Positions 35,216-44,512 of a stretch of DNA of 64,000 nucleotides are shown here, piece by piece; within the stretch, counting starts at the first letter, position 1; each line of letters begins with the position of its first letter. The notes beneath the pieces are model-generated. The model was not told where the DNA came from. It did no database searches and worked only from the letters and a program-made list of their open reading frames with translations. A program made the translations under genes and the position numbers. Source of the DNA: Panacagrimonas sp052389915 (GTDB lineage: Bacteria; Pseudomonadota; Gammaproteobacteria; Nevskiales; Nevskiaceae); the NCBI GenBank assembly GCA_052389915.1, contig JBQTHL010000080.1:1-64000 (forward strand). The letters run 5' to 3'.

Positions 35216-35926
35216 ATGTTCATCAGCGCCAAGAGCCAGCGTCATCTGATCTGGATATCGGTTGCACTCAGCCTGATCTTCAGCCTCGGCTACGTCATGA
35301 CCGGCTTCTTCCCGCCGCCCAAGCCGACGCTGGGTGCGGCCGAGGTCGCGGAGCTTTACGCCAGCGACAATCTGCGGCTGCGCATCGGCGTGGTGCTCTG
35401 CCTGCTGTCCGGTGGCTTCCTCATGATCTGGGGCGTGGTGGTTTCGGGGCAGATGGCGCGGGTTGAGAAGGGCCTGCCGGTCTGGGCGATCCTGCAAGTT
35501 CTCTCTGCCGCCATGGGCGCCTTGATCTTCACCTTGCCGCTGCTGTTCGTCGGTGTGGCGGCGTTCTCCGCGGAACGTTCTCCGGAGATCACCTTGCTCA
35601 TGCACGAGCTGGCATTTCTCACCTTGATCACCCCGGTGACCTTCTTCCCGTTCCAGGCGCTGCCGGTGGCCGTCATCAGCCTGAGCCGCGAAAACGCCGG
35701 TGCGAAGAACTCGCCGTTCCCGCGCTGGCTCGGTTATCTCACGCTGTGGATGCTGGCCTGCGCAGAACTCGGCACCCTCGCGATCATCTTCAAGACCGGG
35801 CCCTTCGCCTGGAACGGCTTCTTCACGTTCTGGCTGCCGCTGAGCATCTACGGCATCTGGTACACGGCGCTGACGCGGCAGATGCTCAAGGCCATCACAC
35901 GTCAGCAGGCGGACGGGACGGCCTGA
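35216..35926 (+). CDS. Six-TM integral membrane protein of unknown function
   Basis: 236 residues starting MFISAKSQRHLIWISVALSL. Six hydrophobic helices at about 12-30, 58-78, 92-115, 125-150, 168-188 and 195-215, short loops, and no recognisable enzymatic motif. It is preceded by GGAGAG and by a CAG/CAA-rich leader (35184-35205). It is divergent from the SDR operon across a shared operator, so it is probably co-regulated; perhaps it acts in substrate transport or sensing. Confidence 0.8.
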   Translation: MFISAKSQRHLIWISVALSLIFSLGYVMTGFFPPPKPTLGAAEVAELYASDNLRLRIGVVLCLLSGGFLMIWGVVVSGQMARVEKGLPVWAILQVLSAAMGALIFTLPLLFVGVAAFSAERSPEITLLMHELAFLTLITPVTFFPFQALPVAVISLSRENAGAKNSPFPRWLGYLTLWMLACAELGTLAIIFKTGPFAWNGFFTFWLPLSIYGIWYTALTRQMLKAITRQQADGTA

Positions 35927-35948
35927 GGGCACTCGGAACGGGGAGCTG

Positions 35949-38249
35949 CTAGAACTCCCAGGCGACGCGCACGCCGTACTGTCGCGGAGCTGCCAGCGTG
36001 GTGTTCACGCCGAAGTCGGTCTGGAAGCGCGCGAGGCGGTGTTCTTCGTCGAGCGCATTGGTCATGTATGCCGTGACGCGCAGGTCCCAGGGACTGAAGA
36101 AGTAGCTGACACGGGTTCCGAGCAGTGAGTAAGAAGGCTCATCGACCGTGTTCTGCGGCACGTAGAAAAAGCCGGAGTTGTAGTAGTAGTCCAGGCCCAG
36201 TTCGATATCGGAATTCGATGTGGCGCTGAAGGTCTGCACCAGCGAGGCGCCGCCTGAGAATTCAGGAGCGCGCACGATCTCGTTGCCGGTGAAGTCGAGG
36301 TTGTCGGCGAACACTCCATCTTCCTCGCGGAAGCCGCTGCCGTCGGTGAAACTGAGGTACTCGGAATCGAGATACGCGCCGTTGGCGGTCACGGCCAGAC
36401 CGGGATTCCATTCGGGGAAGGGCGTGAGAATGGCATCGAACTCGGCACCGCGAATGCGCGCCTTGCCGGCGTTTTCCAAGGTCACTGCGCCGCCCGCCAG
36501 GAGCGAGACGAAGCCGGTCTGCAGATCCTTGATCTCGGTCTGGAACACTGCGGCGTTGAGGCGCAGCAGGCCGCCGAAGAAATCGGACTTCATGCCCAGC
36601 TCGTACGAGGTCACTTCTTCCGGTTCGACGTAATCGCCCGCCTGGTAAATGCTGATGATGTTGTACGTTGCGCTCTTGTACCCCTTGGACCAGGACAGGT
36701 AGACCATCGTGTCTTCGAGCGGGAACGTGGTGAGCACCACCTTGGGCGAGAAGTTGCTGCTGGTGGAGCTCTCCAGCGGGAAGTTGAGCAGCGGCGCGGT
36801 GCCGCCAGCCGGCACGCCGAGGTTGCTGTCGGACTGGATGAGGAAACGCCGTTCCTTCTGGTAGCGGCCGCCGAGCGTGAGCTTCAGGCGGTCGGAAAAA
36901 CTCCAGGTGCCCTGCACGAAGGCCGAGCGGCTCTTGGTGCCCAGAATGCCGTTGAACTGCAGGCCGATGCCCTCGTTGGACAGCGGTGTGTTCTGGAGCA
37001 GCGGAAGGTCACCCAGCTGATCGAAGAATGTTTGCACAGCGGGAGGCAGCGGCTCGCCACCACCGGCGCTGGTGAGCAGCGCCGGGACGACATTGGGCGC
37101 CAGGAACAGGTAGGCATCGGCGATGGCCGCCGTGCTCTCGAGATAGTAGAGACCCGCAACCCATTCGAACTGATCCGCCAGCCAGGTCTCGTCGTTGGAC
37201 AGGATCTGCAGCTCGCCGGTCTTGTAGCTGGCGAAATTGCCGAAAGCGTTGAATGCGGCGAGTGGCTGCGCAGAGCCGTCGAAGTCGGTCTGCGCGAAGC
37301 GCGTCTTGTTCTTGACCTTGCTGCCGATCAGCTTGAGATCGACACGCGGCAGGCTCCAGTCGAGATTGCCGTAGAAAATTCGCTGGCCGCTGTCCAGTAC
37401 ACCTTCGACATCCTGCGGAGACTCGCGATCTTCTTCGCTGGGCTGGATGCCGAGCGCCCGGCTGAGCTGGCTGGGCTCGGTGTTCTCGGACGTCGTGCCC
37501 GCGTAGGAAATCTGGCCGGTACCGAGATAGGTCAGACCGAGCTGCCAATTCTCCGAAGGATGAAAACTGAGCTTGGCCCGCGCGGCCTTGGAGACGTAAT
37601 CCTGGTCCGAAAACTGGAGCTGGTCGTTGTAGGGCGTCGCGGTGCGGTACAGGCCAGCGACGCCGATCGACATCCAGTCGGTGAGCGGTGTGCTGAAGTC
37701 CACCTTCATGCCGTAGGAGGAATAGTCGCCCGCCGACAGCTCCGTGTTCACGGTCGGCTCGTCACGCGAAGGTTCGTTGGTGACGATGCTGATGGCGCCG
37801 GCCGTCGAGTTGCGCCCGAACAGCGTGCCCTGCGGTCCCTTGAGCACTTCGACGCGCTTGATGCCGCCCAGTTCCTGGTGCACACCATGTCCTGCCGGCA
37901 GATACACGCCGTCGATGTAGGTGGCGACGCTCGGATCGGAAGAGGGCGAGAACGAGTCCGTACCCACGCCGCGCAGGTACACCAGCGTGAAGCCCACCAC
38001 GTCGGTGAACTGCAAGGCAGGCACCACCTCGCCGAGCCCCGTGACCTGCGTGACGCCGCGCGCATCGAGCGATTCGGGGCTGAAGGCCTGGATGGAGATA
38101 GGAACTTCCTGCAGCGACTCTTCACGCTTCTGCGCCGTCACCACGATCTCTTCGACCAGGCGAAGGACTTTCCTTCCGGGATGATGAAGACTGGAGGCGA
38201 CTGCGCTACATGCAGCGGAGTATCCAGCGCCCTCTTCATCTGGCTCTTT
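35949..38249 (-). pseudogene. TonB-dependent receptor lacking its signal peptide (5'-truncated)
   Basis: From the TonB box (VEEIVVTAQKREESLQEVPI, near 38160) to the C-terminal Phe (GVRVAWEF) the receptor is intact: plug with YLRGVGTDSF and RVEVLKGPQGTLFGRNSTAG, and about 600 barrel residues. It is a paralogue of the receptor at 256-2757. Upstream of the TonB box the frame stays open only to an in-frame TAA at 38250-38252. It contains no ATG, no signal peptide and no ribosome site. Sequence to the right reads instead as the end of an unrelated plus-strand gene fragment. The 5' end was evidently replaced by a rearrangement, so the protein could not be exported. Confidence 0.85.
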
Positions 38250-38368
38250 TTATGAGGCCCGGCCAAGCGGAGGATTTCATGGGGTCCTGGGAAGGCAACG
38301 AGGATGACGGTGAGCCCTTCAGCAACGGATCTCCGTGCGATTGGCAGACCATCTTCGACGTTCCTTAA
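38171..38368 (+). pseudogene. Orphan 3' coding fragment, unknown family
   Basis: An open plus-strand stretch with protein-like composition ends at TAA 38366-38368. Samples: FRDDEDWRRLRYMQRSIQR and PLHLALFMRPGQAEDFMGSW. No start codon lies ahead of it, because it abuts the truncated receptor. Probably the C-terminal end of a gene brought in by the rearrangement. No family recognised. Confidence 0.35.
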
Positions 38369-38534
38369 TGGCGAGGGCCGGTTCGAAGGTCCCGTGACCG
38401 GTTTTTGCAGACTAAATTGGCAACGCGTGTTTATAGACAAAACGCCCACGTTTTCGCAGAACGCAGTGACATTTCGCAAGTCAATGATTTATAAGATTCC
38501 CCATTGACCAACCCATTCGCCTGCTCACAGCGGT

Positions 38535-38641
38535 TGTCGACAGACATTAGTCACGGTCCCCGAACATTAAAATCGGTCCTCAGAGCACATTAAATCTGCG
38601 TCCCCGGCGCGACATTAGAGTATTTTTTGTAGTATTTACAA
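38535..38641. repeat. Transposon-end-like array of ACATTA repeats
   Basis: TGTCGACA (38535-38542) is followed by four ACATTA motifs starting at 38544, 38564, 38587 and 38612, three of them followed by related CGGTCC/CGTCCCC sequence. Then comes an inverted repeat TTGTA/TACAA (38627-38641). Spaced transposase-binding sites next to a TGT end are the usual layout of Tn7/Tn5053-type element ends. No transposase gene remains. Confidence 0.5.
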
Positions 38642-38948
38642 ATTCTTACAATACACGCGCCTGATGCTACTGCGCAGACTCGCGAAACATCACGATCCGG
38701 GGGCATTGCGCGCTGCCGACCGCCATAAGGAAGGCTGCGAACCCAAAAATATCTGCGACGGTACAGTCACTAATGCGACTGATCGTCGATCTGAATGGCG
38801 TTTGCGAGGCGCGGGCTCTCAGCTGCGCCTTAAGCTGATACCGACTCTGCGCTGTAGGCTCAGCAAATAGGTCGAGCGACTCTCTTAACGAATTACCAGC
38901 CTTGCCGGCGACCTGGGGCGAAATTCTGTTGGCGCCCGCAAAAACTGA

Positions 38949-39230
38949 CCTGGGGTCAACTTCCAACGCGCGCCAACAGTCATCCTCGATGAACCGGCGC
39001 CGGGGCGGCTCTTCGAGGAATGGAATATGGGCCTGATTCGCGCACCGGACGCCAACACCAAGGGGACAGCCCGGGACGAATCGGGTGATGTCGGCGCACG
39101 GATCCGGCCCCTGCTAGGCGAGTCCGCCTCGCGTGGCGGGATCGAAAGGCTGCTGCTGGCGTTTCCGCGGTTGGCCCTGAAGAATCCGGACGAGTTGGAA
39201 CGCGAATACAACGGGCGCTTGACGGAGTGA
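38949..39230 (+). pseudogene. Orphan coding fragment in the degraded region, unknown family
   Basis: An open stretch after a TGA reads GVNFQRAPTVILDEPAPGRL, then an Arg/Leu-rich C-terminal part (RGGIERLLLAFPRLALKNPD) to a stop at 39230. It looks coding-like and is soluble, but has no convincing start. No family recognised. Likely debris of a mobile element. Confidence 0.3.
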
Positions 39231-39782
39231 GCGGCGTGGCTCGAGCGCTTGGCAGCGTTACAGCGCTGTGAAATGGGGAATAGGTTCGTCACGCGCACAC
39301 AGCTTGCTATCGATGGCAAGGCTGAACATTGCGGGCTCTCGGATCCACTTCTCGGGTTGAAGCCGCACGCGTATCGCCCAGATGTCCTTTCAACCTCGAA
39401 ACCGCAGTTGGTCGCTTGATCAGCCCTTTGACTTGTGGAGCCACGATGAATTTCTTCCCTGGGGGGCCTCACCCAAACGGTGGCTGGCTGCTACCGCCCA
39501 TCGATTCTAGACGGCCCTCGCGGCGCTGGCCTGGGCTTCACTCAATCCATGGAACCACCATGGATTTCGCTCCAGCCCGGCGCCATCGCTCGCTGCGGCC
39601 TCGCCGAGAGTCGATCCCCAGCTGCGGTTTTGGACGGAGTGCCATGCCCCGACGGTCGCGACCGTCCGTTCTCGGGCAATCGATCCTCCGCGCCCAAATC
39701 GTGGAACGGGCCGACTTGGAGCACTCGCCGTCCCCAGATCGCGCAGGATCGCGAGCCGTGAATGCCACACGACGGGCGCGCG

Positions 39783-41351
39783 CTAGCCCGCCATTGCACC
39801 CGCGTTCGCCAGCTGCTCGCGCAAGGTCTTCTTCATCACCTTGCCACTCGGCGTCATCGGGAGCGCGTCGACGAAGATGACCTGCTTGGGCACCTTGTAG
39901 CCTGCGATCAGCTCTCGGCAGTGGGCGATCACCTGCGCGTCGGTGATCTGCGCCTCCGGCCGGCAAACGATCGCGACCGTCACACGCTCGCCCCATTTCA
40001 AATCCGGCAGGCCGACTGCGGCGCAGAGCTGGACTCCGTCCAGCTTCTGCACGGCTTGTTCGACTTCGGTGGAGTACACGTTCTCGCCACCGCTGACGAT
40101 CATGTCTTTGACCCGATCGACGATGTACAGAAGGCCCTCGGCGTCTCGATACCCCGCATCTCCCGAGTGGTACCAGCCGCCGCGGAACGCGACGGCCGTG
40201 GTTTCCGGCTGGTTGTGGTAGCCGGTGCTCAAGGACGGCGAGCGGATCAGGAACTCACCCACCTGCCCCACCGGCACCTCGTTGTCCTCGCCATCGACGA
40301 CCCTGATGTCCACCAGCGGCAGCGGTGCGCCGCAGGACTTCAGGCGCAGCTCGTCGTCCAGCCGATGGTCCTTGGGTCGCAGGAAGGTGACGCCGCAACT
40401 GGTCTCGGTAGCCCCGTAGAACTGGATGAACTCGCAGCCCAGGCGCTTGATCGCGCGCTGCAGCACCGGAACCGTGATCGAGGAGCCCGCGTAGATCACC
40501 ATGCGCACGTAGGACAAATCCGCGGCGCCCGTCTCCGGGTGATCCACCAGCATCTGGACGGCGGTGGGCACCAGCGGCAGCACCGTCGGACGGACTTCGG
40601 TGATCAATCGCGACAACTGCACCGGATCGGGCATCGGGTAGGTCGCCACCGCCACGCCGTTGTACAAGGCCTGTAGCGACAAGCTAAGGCCCATGGCGTG
40701 GAACAGCGGCATCACGGTCAGCATGCGGTCCGTCGGGCGGTACTGGAACGAGGGCTCCAGGTGCTCGCACAGGCGCAGGAACAGGTGGCCCTGGTGCGAC
40801 TGCTGCACGCCCTTGGGACGGCCGGTCGTTCCCGAGGTGTACATCAGGATGCAGGAGTTCCACGGGTTGACCTCGACGCCGGGATCCTCTGCCGAGGCCT
40901 TCGCGATCAGCGCGTCGAGTTCCGAGGTGCCCGGAGCGTCGGCGTCGTAAAGCACGACGCGGCAGTCGCCACTCGCCGACGGCGCGATCTTTTTTGCCGT
41001 CTCCGCGTACTCGCGATCGGCGATCAGCACGCGTGGTCGTCCGTCCTCCAGCACCGCAGCCAGTTCAGGCGCGGCCAGTCGCCAGTTCAGCGGCAACAGC
41101 GTGGCGTCGATCTTGTTGGCTCCGAACATCGCCTCCAGGCACATCGGCGTGTTCTTGCACAGGATGGCGACGCGATCTCCCGCGCGCGCACCGAGCCCTT
41201 GCAGCGCATGCGCGATGCGGTTGGTGCGCAGGTCCAGTTCCTTCCAACTGATCGGGCCCTGCGCGCCGATCAGCGCGGGGGCATTCGGCGTGGTGCGGGC
41301 GTAATGGCGCGGGATATCGCCGTGCGAACGAATCTCGGAATAGAGCCACAT
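39783..41351 (-). CDS. Acyl-CoA synthetase (AMP-forming)
   Basis: 522 residues, ANL superfamily, forms an acyl-CoA from a carboxylic acid via an acyl-adenylate. Motifs: A3 LMYTSGTTGRPKGVQQSH, A5 FYGATETSCG, A7 GWYHSGDAGYRD, A8 VDRVKDMIVSGGENVYSTEV and the catalytic Lys in TPSGKVMKKTLRE. The start at 41351 gives MWLYSEIRSHGDIP. It is the last gene of the minus-strand operon that begins near 48.9 kb and is co-transcribed with enoyl-CoA hydratase and SDR genes. The acid substrate is unknown. Confidence 0.94.
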   Translation of the reverse strand: MWLYSEIRSHGDIPRHYARTTPNAPALIGAQGPISWKELDLRTNRIAHALQGLGARAGDRVAILCKNTPMCLEAMFGANKIDATLLPLNWRLAAPELAAVLEDGRPRVLIADREYAETAKKIAPSASGDCRVVLYDADAPGTSELDALIAKASAEDPGVEVNPWNSCILMYTSGTTGRPKGVQQSHQGHLFLRLCEHLEPSFQYRPTDRMLTVMPLFHAMGLSLSLQALYNGVAVATYPMPDPVQLSRLITEVRPTVLPLVPTAVQMLVDHPETGAADLSYVRMVIYAGSSITVPVLQRAIKRLGCEFIQFYGATETSCGVTFLRPKDHRLDDELRLKSCGAPLPLVDIRVVDGEDNEVPVGQVGEFLIRSPSLSTGYHNQPETTAVAFRGGWYHSGDAGYRDAEGLLYIVDRVKDMIVSGGENVYSTEVEQAVQKLDGVQLCAAVGLPDLKWGERVTVAIVCRPEAQITDAQVIAHCRELIAGYKVPKQVIFVDALPMTPSGKVMKKTLREQLANAGAMAG

Positions 41352-41379
41352 CGGGTCGGTCCTCGGCTGTGATCGGGCG

Positions 41380-42168
41380 TCAGCGTCCGCTGAAACTCGG
41401 TTTGCGTTTCTCCGCGAACGCGGCGATGCCCTCGCGCGCATCCGCGGATACGGCCACGCGGGCCAGCGCCTGCGCCTCGTTCTCGAGCTGCGTCTCGAAC
41501 GGCGTGCATGCGGCTGCTGCCAGCAGGCGTCGCAGTTCGCCGTAGGCCTTCGTCGGTCCCCGGCTGAGACGCAGCGCCATCTGCTCCGCCTGCACGTGAA
41601 CCCGGTCGTCTTCGCACAGTTCGTCGACGAGACCCACGGCATGCGCCTGTTCCGCGGTCAGCGTCTCTCCCAGCATCAGGAAACGGCGCGCACGCGGCAG
41701 CCCCATGCGCGACACCAGTCCCACGGAGGCTCCGAGATCGCAGGTGAATCCGATATGGATGTAGGCCGCGCTGAACTTCGCGGAGCGCGCGGCGTACACG
41801 AAATCGAAATTCGACAGCAGGGCAACGGCTCCGCCGGCTGCCGTGCCATGCACGCAGGCCACCAGGGGCGCATCGAGCCGACGCAGCCGCGACAAGCCCA
41901 TGTGCAGACCCGAGGTGCCGCGCAAGACCGCGCCGGCGGCGTCGTCCAGGTCACGCGAAAACATCGACAGGTCACCGCCGACACTGAACATGCGCCCGCG
42001 CGAACGCAGCAGTACCGCGCGCACGTCGCGGCGTCGGCCCAGGTCGTCTGCGACGAGCGCCAGCTCGCGGCAGCAGGTCTCGGTGAAGGCGTTACCTGCG
42101 TCCGGCGGTGCCAGGGTCAGGCGCGCCAGTCCATCGTCGACGACGAGCTCGAAGGTCTCGTAGCTCAT
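41380..42168 (-). CDS. Enoyl-CoA hydratase/isomerase family protein
   Basis: 262 residues, crotonase fold. Oxyanion-hole segment CVHGTAAGGAVALLSNFDFV is clear. In the usual catalytic stretch (GFTCDLGASVGLVSRMGLPR) the residues corresponding to the classical Glu positions are Asp/Leu, so isomerase or another crotonase-type activity is possible rather than plain hydration. The start at 42168 overlaps the stop of the upstream SDR by one base (TGATG). Confidence 0.9.
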   Translation of the reverse strand: MSYETFELVVDDGLARLTLAPPDAGNAFTETCCRELALVADDLGRRRDVRAVLLRSRGRMFSVGGDLSMFSRDLDDAAGAVLRGTSGLHMGLSRLRRLDAPLVACVHGTAAGGAVALLSNFDFVYAARSAKFSAAYIHIGFTCDLGASVGLVSRMGLPRARRFLMLGETLTAEQAHAVGLVDELCEDDRVHVQAEQMALRLSRGPTKAYGELRRLLAAAACTPFETQLENEAQALARVAVSADAREGIAAFAEKRKPSFSGR

Positions 42169-42974
42169 CAGGACACCGAGATGCCGCCATTGATGCTGAT
42201 GGCCTGTCCCGTCATGCGCGCCGCCACGGGACTCGCCAGGTACAGGATCATCGCCGCTTGGTCGGCCGAATCCGCGACGCCGAGATGGGCCATCGACGAG
42301 GCCTTCTCGAACATCTTGGCGCTGAAGGGCTCGTTGAAGATCAGCCGAGCACCGGGCGTGCCGGCGATCAGCGAAGGCGTGAGCAGATTGATGCGCACGT
42401 TCTCGCGCTTGGCCTCCAGCGCGGCGGTCTTGCAGTAGATCAGGATCGCGCCCATCGCCGAGCCGACCATCGTCTCGCCGGGCGTGGGAATCTTGCCCGC
42501 ATCGGATGCCACGACAACGATCGCCCCACCCCGCCGCCGCCGCATGTCGGGCAGCGCCGCATGAACCATGTGCAGCGGCGGCAGCATGATCTCCTCGATG
42601 CGTTGGCGCAGGTCCTCGATGGGGATGTTGTGCATCAGTCGCGGCGGCGCGCTGGGGCCGGTGGTGCTGACCAGCACGTCGATGCCGCCGAGCCGCTGGC
42701 GGCACTCGGACTCGGCGCGCACAGCCTCGGCGGCGATCGTCGCGTCCACGCGCACGAAGCCGATCTCGGCCTTCGGGGCACGCTCGCGCAGCTTCGCGAC
42801 CGCCGCGGCCCCGCGCTCGTCGTTGCGGCCGAGAATCAGCACTCTCGCGCCCTGTTCGGCGAACTGCGCGGCGGTCTCGAAGCCGACGCCGGCGGTGCCG
42901 CCGAGCACCACCACGCCACACTCGGCGATCGGTTTGGCGGGCGGAGCCGGCGGGGCTTCAGGTCGGGCGCTCAT
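42168..42974 (-). CDS. SDR-fold protein lacking the catalytic Tyr and Lys
   Basis: 268 residues starting MSARPEAPPAPPAKP. The Rossmann loop is VVVLGGTAGVGFETAAQFAE, and the C-terminal RMTGQAISINGG matches SDR ends. The NNAG motif is replaced by STTGPS (103-108). Aligning ENVRIN with normal SDRs places Val170 at the catalytic Tyr position and Met174 at the Lys position (ETMVGSAMGAIL). The protein should bind nucleotide but may not do classical hydride transfer. It is translationally coupled to the enoyl-CoA hydratase gene, with AAGAGG ahead of the ATG. Confidence 0.88.
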   Translation of the reverse strand: MSARPEAPPAPPAKPIAECGVVVLGGTAGVGFETAAQFAEQGARVLILGRNDERGAAAVAKLRERAPKAEIGFVRVDATIAAEAVRAESECRQRLGGIDVLVSTTGPSAPPRLMHNIPIEDLRQRIEEIMLPPLHMVHAALPDMRRRRGGAIVVVASDAGKIPTPGETMVGSAMGAILIYCKTAALEAKRENVRINLLTPSLIAGTPGARLIFNEPFSAKMFEKASSMAHLGVADSADQAAMILYLASPVAARMTGQAISINGGISVS

Positions 42975-43064
42975 GGTCGGGCCTCTTCGGTGGAACGGTT
43001 CATAGTCAGGGTCCAGCATTCGATCCAGTCAGGCACTGGCGCGAGCGACGGTTTTTTTCGTAGA

Positions 43065-43248
43065 TCAATAAAGGTGCTGCTCGGCAACCGCCAGCAGCGC
43101 GTAGCGCGCCGAGCCGTATGCCAGTTCCTCGCCGAGCCGACCGGGCCTCGAGTCGGCGCTCCCGCTGCTGGTCGCCGGGCCGCAGTCGCCCGCATGCGAA
43201 CCGCCGCGCGGCATCGACGAGCGCCTGTTGTTGTTCGATCGGGATCAT
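43065..43248 (-). pseudogene. Acyl-CoA dehydrogenase N-terminal remnant, frameshifted
   Basis: The first about 30 codons from ATG 43248 (MIPIEQQQALVDAARRFA) look like the N-terminal helix of an acyl-CoA dehydrogenase. The sequence then shifts frame: LGEELAYGSARYALLAVAEQ in the +1 frame runs to a stop at 43065. That second piece resembles the C-terminal GEELGYGIMEYGVGKGYARY of the DUF7065/7064-type protein encoded next door. So this gap looks like the scar of an internal deletion joining two genes. No strong ribosome site. Confidence 0.5.
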
Positions 43249-43318
43249 GGGGTGTCGGATCGGTCGATTTCGGCAGCATGCGGGTTCGGGGTCGACGTTG
43301 CTGCTTCACATCGAGGGC

Positions 43319-44443
43319 TCAGCAACCCGCGGTCGCAGCCTTGCCGGCCCGGTCCCCGGCCTCTCCGATCCAGTCCGGCCAGCCGGCGCGGCGATTCTGC
43401 TCACGGGCGAGCGCGCGCTCCTCTGCGGTGGCGTATTCGAGATCCCAGCGCTTGAGTGCCGGCATGATGATCCGGCGGTGCCACAGCGGCGGAATCAGGG
43501 CGACGAAGAAGCAGGTGAACAGGCTCGGCATCGGGATCGCGTCCTGGTGCGGCACCAGCTTGTTGTAAGGCATGTACGAATCCTGGTGATGCCCTGCGTG
43601 GTTCGTGATCTCGTAGGACACGACACGCGACAGCTCGCTCATGTGGTTCCACACGTGGCGGTTGCCGATCCTCGCACCCGGCAGACGGATCAGGCCGTAG
43701 TGCTGGAAGTAATTGAACGACTCCACCCACAGCCGCGCCGCGAGCATGCCGGCGACGGTGAGCGCCACCGCGGGCCAGCCGCCGACGGCAAAGATCGCAC
43801 CCTGGAAAATTATCTGCACGAGCAGCCAGGACCAGGTGCGGTTGCGCCAGTTCCAGAAACTCAGGCCGCGCTTCTTCAGCGACTGGTTCTCCAGTTTGAA
43901 TCCGATGCTGAAGCTCACGTACAGCTCGTGCAGCGCGAACCAGTAGAGATTCTGCCCGCGCGGCGCGGTGTCGCCGTCATCCGGCGTGCACACCTCGATG
44001 TGGTGCCCGGCGATGTGACCGATGTCGCGGATGCCATCGAACATGCATATCTGGGTGATGCGGCCCAGCAGACGCGAAGGTACGTGCCGGCGATGCCACA
44101 GCTCGTGCGCCGCCGGCCCGCCGGGGACGACCGAGATCCACATCAGCGACAGGAAGCTGCCGACGATCTGCGAGGTGCCGAGCGTATCGACCGACAAACG
44201 CCAAGCTGCGACGAAATAGATCGCCAACGATCCGATCGCACCCACCCAGACCGGCGCCGTGGACCAGAAGCCGCTCGGCATCTGTCGCGGCCGCATATTG
44301 CGCGGCAGGAAACTGTCGACGAAGGCCAGGACGGGAAACGTGGCGATGCCCAGCCACACCCAGTCGCCGCCGAGCACGAAGCCGGCGATGCCGGCCGCCA
44401 CGATCCCATTGGGAATCAGCCAGAACTTCAGATAGTCGCTCAT
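43319..44443 (-). CDS. AlkB-type membrane di-iron monooxygenase
   Basis: 374 residues, integral-membrane hydroxylase/desaturase superfamily. Transmembrane helices at about 8-27, 30-45, 65-82, 90-108 and 215-240. Histidine clusters that ligate the di-iron site: AAHELWHRRH (113-120), GHIAGHH (142-148), ESFNYFQHYG (about 250) and ITNHAGHHQDSYMPY (about 290). Alkane and xylene monooxygenases share this pattern; the substrate here is unknown. It needs a rubredoxin or ferredoxin supply, which is not in the window. ATG 44443 is preceded by AAGGTGAAG. Confidence 0.9.
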   Translation of the reverse strand: MSDYLKFWLIPNGIVAAGIAGFVLGGDWVWLGIATFPVLAFVDSFLPRNMRPRQMPSGFWSTAPVWVGAIGSLAIYFVAAWRLSVDTLGTSQIVGSFLSLMWISVVPGGPAAHELWHRRHVPSRLLGRITQICMFDGIRDIGHIAGHHIEVCTPDDGDTAPRGQNLYWFALHELYVSFSIGFKLENQSLKKRGLSFWNWRNRTWSWLLVQIIFQGAIFAVGGWPAVALTVAGMLAARLWVESFNYFQHYGLIRLPGARIGNRHVWNHMSELSRVVSYEITNHAGHHQDSYMPYNKLVPHQDAIPMPSLFTCFFVALIPPLWHRRIIMPALKRWDLEYATAEERALAREQNRRAGWPDWIGEAGDRAGKAATAGC

Positions 44444-44512
44444 GACTTCACCTTTTTCTCGCTCCGACCGGCTTGCGCGTGCCGGCCCCTGTACCTTACT
44501 CGCCGCGCGCAA

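Larger units (their letters stand above)
38369..39782. other. Degraded, largely gene-less region between the broken receptor and the CoA ligase
   Basis: Apart from the ACATTA array and the two orphan fragments I see no intact gene in about 1.4 kb. Base composition is locally more AT-rich (38460-38660) than the flanks. GACCTGGGGTC near 38947-38957 is palindromic. Short open frames on both strands here lack ribosome sites and conserved motifs. Confidence 0.55.

Noticed and set aside
38667..38966. Minus-strand open frame of 99 codons in the degraded region
   Set aside because: No ribosome site, no conserved motif, overlaps transposon debris; not supported as a gene.
39507..39770. Overlapping minus-strand open frames upstream of the CoA ligase end
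   Set aside because: Several frames are open at once, no start signals and no recognisable protein.
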